NCBI GenBank assembly: GCA_944333055.1
Contig: CALVKT010000065.1
Coordinates: forward strand, 1-55,260
DNA: 55,260 nt
Direction: 5' to 3'
Origin: an uncultured Clostridia bacterium
GTDB taxonomy: Bacteria > Bacillota > Clostridia > Christensenellales > Aristaeellaceae
Below the pieces are notes generated by a model. It saw nothing but the letters and a program-made list of their open reading frames with translations, did not search any database and had not been told where the DNA came from. Both the position numbers and the translations under genes were made by a program. Positions 53,444-55,260 of this stretch are shown here, piece by piece. Position 1 is the stretch's first letter. Every line of letters begins with the position of its first letter.

Positions 53444-53502
53444 CAAAACAAACCGGGAAGCGGCGCAAACGCCCTTGGGGCGCGTTCTCACCGCCGCCTT
53501 CC
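53444..53502 (-). terminator. Terminator-like hairpin in the rny leader
   Basis: Minus strand: GGAAG and CGGCG stems closing with CTTCC and CGCCG around an inner AACGC/GCGTT hairpin, followed by a T-rich run CGGTTTGTTTTG. It lies between the only good promoter (53594-53622) and the rny start, so it would act as an attenuator or end a small transcript of about 145 bases. Confidence 0.5.
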
Positions 53503-53593
53503 GCCTATTGAATTCATGTATCAAACGGGCAACCCGCCCGCTGTATGCTCTGGCGCGCGCTGCCCCGCACACGCTTTCACTTTGACTCCCTCT

Positions 53594-53622
53594 ATTTTAC
53601 CGGGGATTGACGCGCATGTCAA
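53594..53622 (-). promoter_or_regulatory. Promoter upstream of rny
   Basis: TTGACA (53617-53622), 17 bases, TAAAAT (53594-53599) on the minus strand; expected start near 53587, about 237 bases before rny. No second promoter closer to rny was recognised. Confidence 0.8.
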
Positions 53623-53678
53623 GACCATATGACATGAACTTGATTTTTTTGTGAAATCGGTTGGTGGGATTGCGGCGC

Positions 53679-53711
53679 AAAAAAGAGGCTTCGGGTTACC
53701 CCAAAGCCCCT
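53679..53711 (-). terminator. Intrinsic terminator of the EF-G-like gene
   Basis: Minus-strand stem AGGGGCTT / AAGCCTCT (with G-U and one mismatch) around GGGTAACCC-containing loop, followed by TTTTTTG, about 16 bases past the stop. Confidence 0.8.
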
Positions 53712-53726
53712 GTTTCCTGCGGGAAA

Positions 53727-55260
53727 TCAATCCTCGTCGTCCGCGAGGTCGCCCTTGTGCGCCTCGATGATCTTCGCGGCGATCACCTGCGGCACTTCCT
53801 CGTAGCGCTCGAAGGTCATCTTGTAGACGCCCCTGGCCTGCGTCATGGAGCGCAGGTCGGTCGCGTACTTGAACATCTCCGCCTGCGGCACCTCGGCGAT
53901 GATCAGCTGCTTGCCGTCGGTGGGCTCCATGCCCAGGATGCGGCCGCGGCGCTTGTTCAGATCGCCCATGATGTCGCCCATGTACTCATCCGGCACGGTG
54001 ACCTCCACGTGCATGATCGGCTCCAGCAGCACAGGAGACGCGTTGATGCACTGCTTGTAAGCGATGCGCGCGGCGGTCTTGAACGCCATTTCGGAGGAGT
54101 CAACCGGGTGATAGGAGCCGTCGTAGAGCTTGGCGTGCAGGCCCATCATCGGGAAGCCCGCCAGCACGCCCTTGACCAGATTCTCGCGCAGGCCCTTTTC
54201 CACCGACGGGATGAAGTTGCGCGGCACCGCGCCGCCGACGACGGCGTCTTCAAACTCAAACTCGACGCCGGGCTCGGCCGGAGAGAACTCGATCCACACG
54301 TCGCCGAACTGACCGTGGCCGCCGGACTGCTTCTTGTGGCGGCCCTGCACCTTGATGGTCTTGCGGATGGACTCGCGGTAGGCGATCTTGGGATCCTTGA
54401 ACACGGCGTCGGCGCCGAACTTGGAGAGCAGCTTCTGGCGCACGACCTCCAGCTCCAGCTCGCCCTGTCCGCTGATGAGCGTCTCGGTGGTCATCGGGTC
54501 CTTGGCGACGACCACGTCGGGCATCTCCTCGACAAGGCGCGCCAGGCCGGAGAAGACCTTGTCCTCCTCGCCCGCCTTCCTGGCGTAGACGGCCATGGAG
54601 ATCTGCGGGGCCGGGAACTCGATGCCGTCATACTGGACGACCTTGCCGATCTCGCACAGGCTGTCGCCGGTGGAGGTGTATTGCAGCTTGGAGAGCGCGC
54701 CGATGTCGCCCGCGCAGAGCATGCCCACCGGGATCTGCTTCTTGCCGCGGATCATGAACAGGCCGGCCGCCTTCTCAGGCTTGTCGGCGTTGGCGTTGAA
54801 CAGCGGGGTCGCCGGGGTGAGCACGCCGGAGATGACCTTGATCATCGAGAGCTTGCCGACGAACGGGTCGGCGATGGTCTTGAAGACCTGCGCGGTGAAG
54901 CTCTCGCTCATGTCGGCATGGCGGATGTGGACGGAGCGGGTCTTGGGGTTGATGCCGTGGTAGGTGTGCTCCATCGGGGAGGGCATGTACATAGCCAGGG
55001 CGTAGAGCAGGGGGCGCACGCCGATGGCGCTGAGGCTGGATACGGGGGCGACGGGCACGATGCTGCCCTCGTAAATGCCGGCGGAGAGGCCGCGCAGCAT
55101 GTCTTCGTCGGAGAGGTGTCCCTCGTCGAAGAACTTTTCCATCAGTTCCTCGCTGGTGGAGGCAGCGGCCTCGTGGCAGGCTTCAACGGCCTCGTCGACG
55201 AGCGCGCGCATCTCATCGGGGATGGGGATTTCCTTGCGATCCTTGCCCGCGCCGGTGAAC
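53727..55260 (-). CDS. Elongation factor G-like translational GTPase (5' end beyond window)
   Basis: 511 codons of the C-terminal part of an EF-G-family protein. Visible are the end of the G domain (IPIPDEMRALVDEAVEACHE and EGSIVPVAPVSSLSAIGVRP), domain II (ADPFVGKLSMIKVISGVLTP), domains III/IV with GQGELELEVVRQKLLSKFGA, HKKQSGGHGQFGDVWIEFSP and GGAVPRNFIPSVEKGLRENL, and domain V (EPIMHVEVTVPDEYMGDIMG, NKRRGRILGME). The G1-G4 motifs are off the window. The HKKQSGGHGQFGDV sequence and SEE..EGHLSDEDM linker are those of the second, FusA2-type EF-G of Firmicutes rather than the essential FusA. It ends with an acidic tail (ADDED). Confidence 0.9.
   Translation of the reverse strand, partial: FTGAGKDRKEIPIPDEMRALVDEAVEACHEAAASTSEELMEKFFDEGHLSDEDMLRGLSAGIYEGSIVPVAPVSSLSAIGVRPLLYALAMYMPSPMEHTYHGINPKTRSVHIRHADMSESFTAQVFKTIADPFVGKLSMIKVISGVLTPATPLFNANADKPEKAAGLFMIRGKKQIPVGMLCAGDIGALSKLQYTSTGDSLCEIGKVVQYDGIEFPAPQISMAVYARKAGEEDKVFSGLARLVEEMPDVVVAKDPMTTETLISGQGELELEVVRQKLLSKFGADAVFKDPKIAYRESIRKTIKVQGRHKKQSGGHGQFGDVWIEFSPAEPGVEFEFEDAVVGGAVPRNFIPSVEKGLRENLVKGVLAGFPMMGLHAKLYDGSYHPVDSSEMAFKTAARIAYKQCINASPVLLEPIMHVEVTVPDEYMGDIMGDLNKRRGRILGMEPTDGKQLIIAEVPQAEMFKYATDLRSMTQARGVYKMTFERYEEVPQVIAAKIIEAHKGDLADDED

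Noticed and set aside
53521-53730. A 69-codon minus-strand frame between rny and the EF-G-like gene
   Set aside because: It overlaps a promoter and a terminator, has no ribosome site and resembles no protein.

Overview
The window reads as chromosome of a GC-rich, spore-forming Clostridia-type Firmicute, probably gut-associated. The evidence is gene content: spmA-spmB (spore maturation), the clostridial order ruvC-ruvA-DUF4250-ruvB-queA-tgt with yajC and a TIGR04086 membrane protein, rpsF-ssb-rpsR, RNase Y, a single-chain 1249-residue PurL, and a BspA-like leucine-rich surface protein. Most genes start after strong Shine-Dalgarno sites, several use GTG or TTG, and many promoters match TTGACA-17-TATAAT closely. 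Genus cannot be assigned by reading. No rRNA, tRNA or CRISPR array was seen.

Layout. 1-2342: a BspA-like surface-protein gene (minus strand, running off the left edge) with an unusual leader holding eleven CAAG repeats, a possible leader ORF and a terminator-like hairpin. 2362-4471: LCP-family and CofE-like genes. 4727-9437: a sugar-acid/2-oxo-acid locus with two RraA-like aldolases, TRAP permeases DctM and DctQ without DctP, an IclR regulator, and a 5'-truncated 2-keto-3-deoxygluconate kinase fused head-on to the IclR 5' end. 9562-14059: TPR-like membrane protein, AraC regulator, secreted 5'-nucleotidase, AIM24 protein. 14238-25598: purL, traX, uppP, DUF2461, a large secreted repeat protein, spmA-spmB, rpsF-ssb-rpsR. 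25646-31334: TIGR04086, yajC, tgt, queA, ruvB, DUF4250, ruvA, ruvC. 31659-34321: argG-argH. 34694-37564: an accessory patch of SH3-type secreted proteins, one broken by two frameshifts. 37680-38456: murI. 38638-41416: a visibly AT-rich island with an EcoRII-type restriction-modification system and Vsr repair endonuclease. 41893-45378: prfC and typA. 45699-51412: MATE transporter, Ldh-type dehydrogenase, GT39-like membrane protein, recQ. 51530-51694: a 54-residue small ORF. 51752-53350: rny. 53727 to the right edge: an EF-G-like factor.

How it fits together. Most of the window is housekeeping (purine and arginine synthesis, Holliday-junction processing, queuosine, translation factors, cell-wall precursors). 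The accessory parts are the surface-protein locus, the rearranged uronate-type locus, the SH3 patch and the restriction island. The most unusual structure is the surface-protein leader: changing the tetranucleotide copy number would switch a leader ORF between reading through the terminator hairpin and stopping just before it, a possible phase-variable attenuator. The restriction methyltransferase carries an N-terminal ribbon-helix-helix-like segment, suggesting self-regulation.
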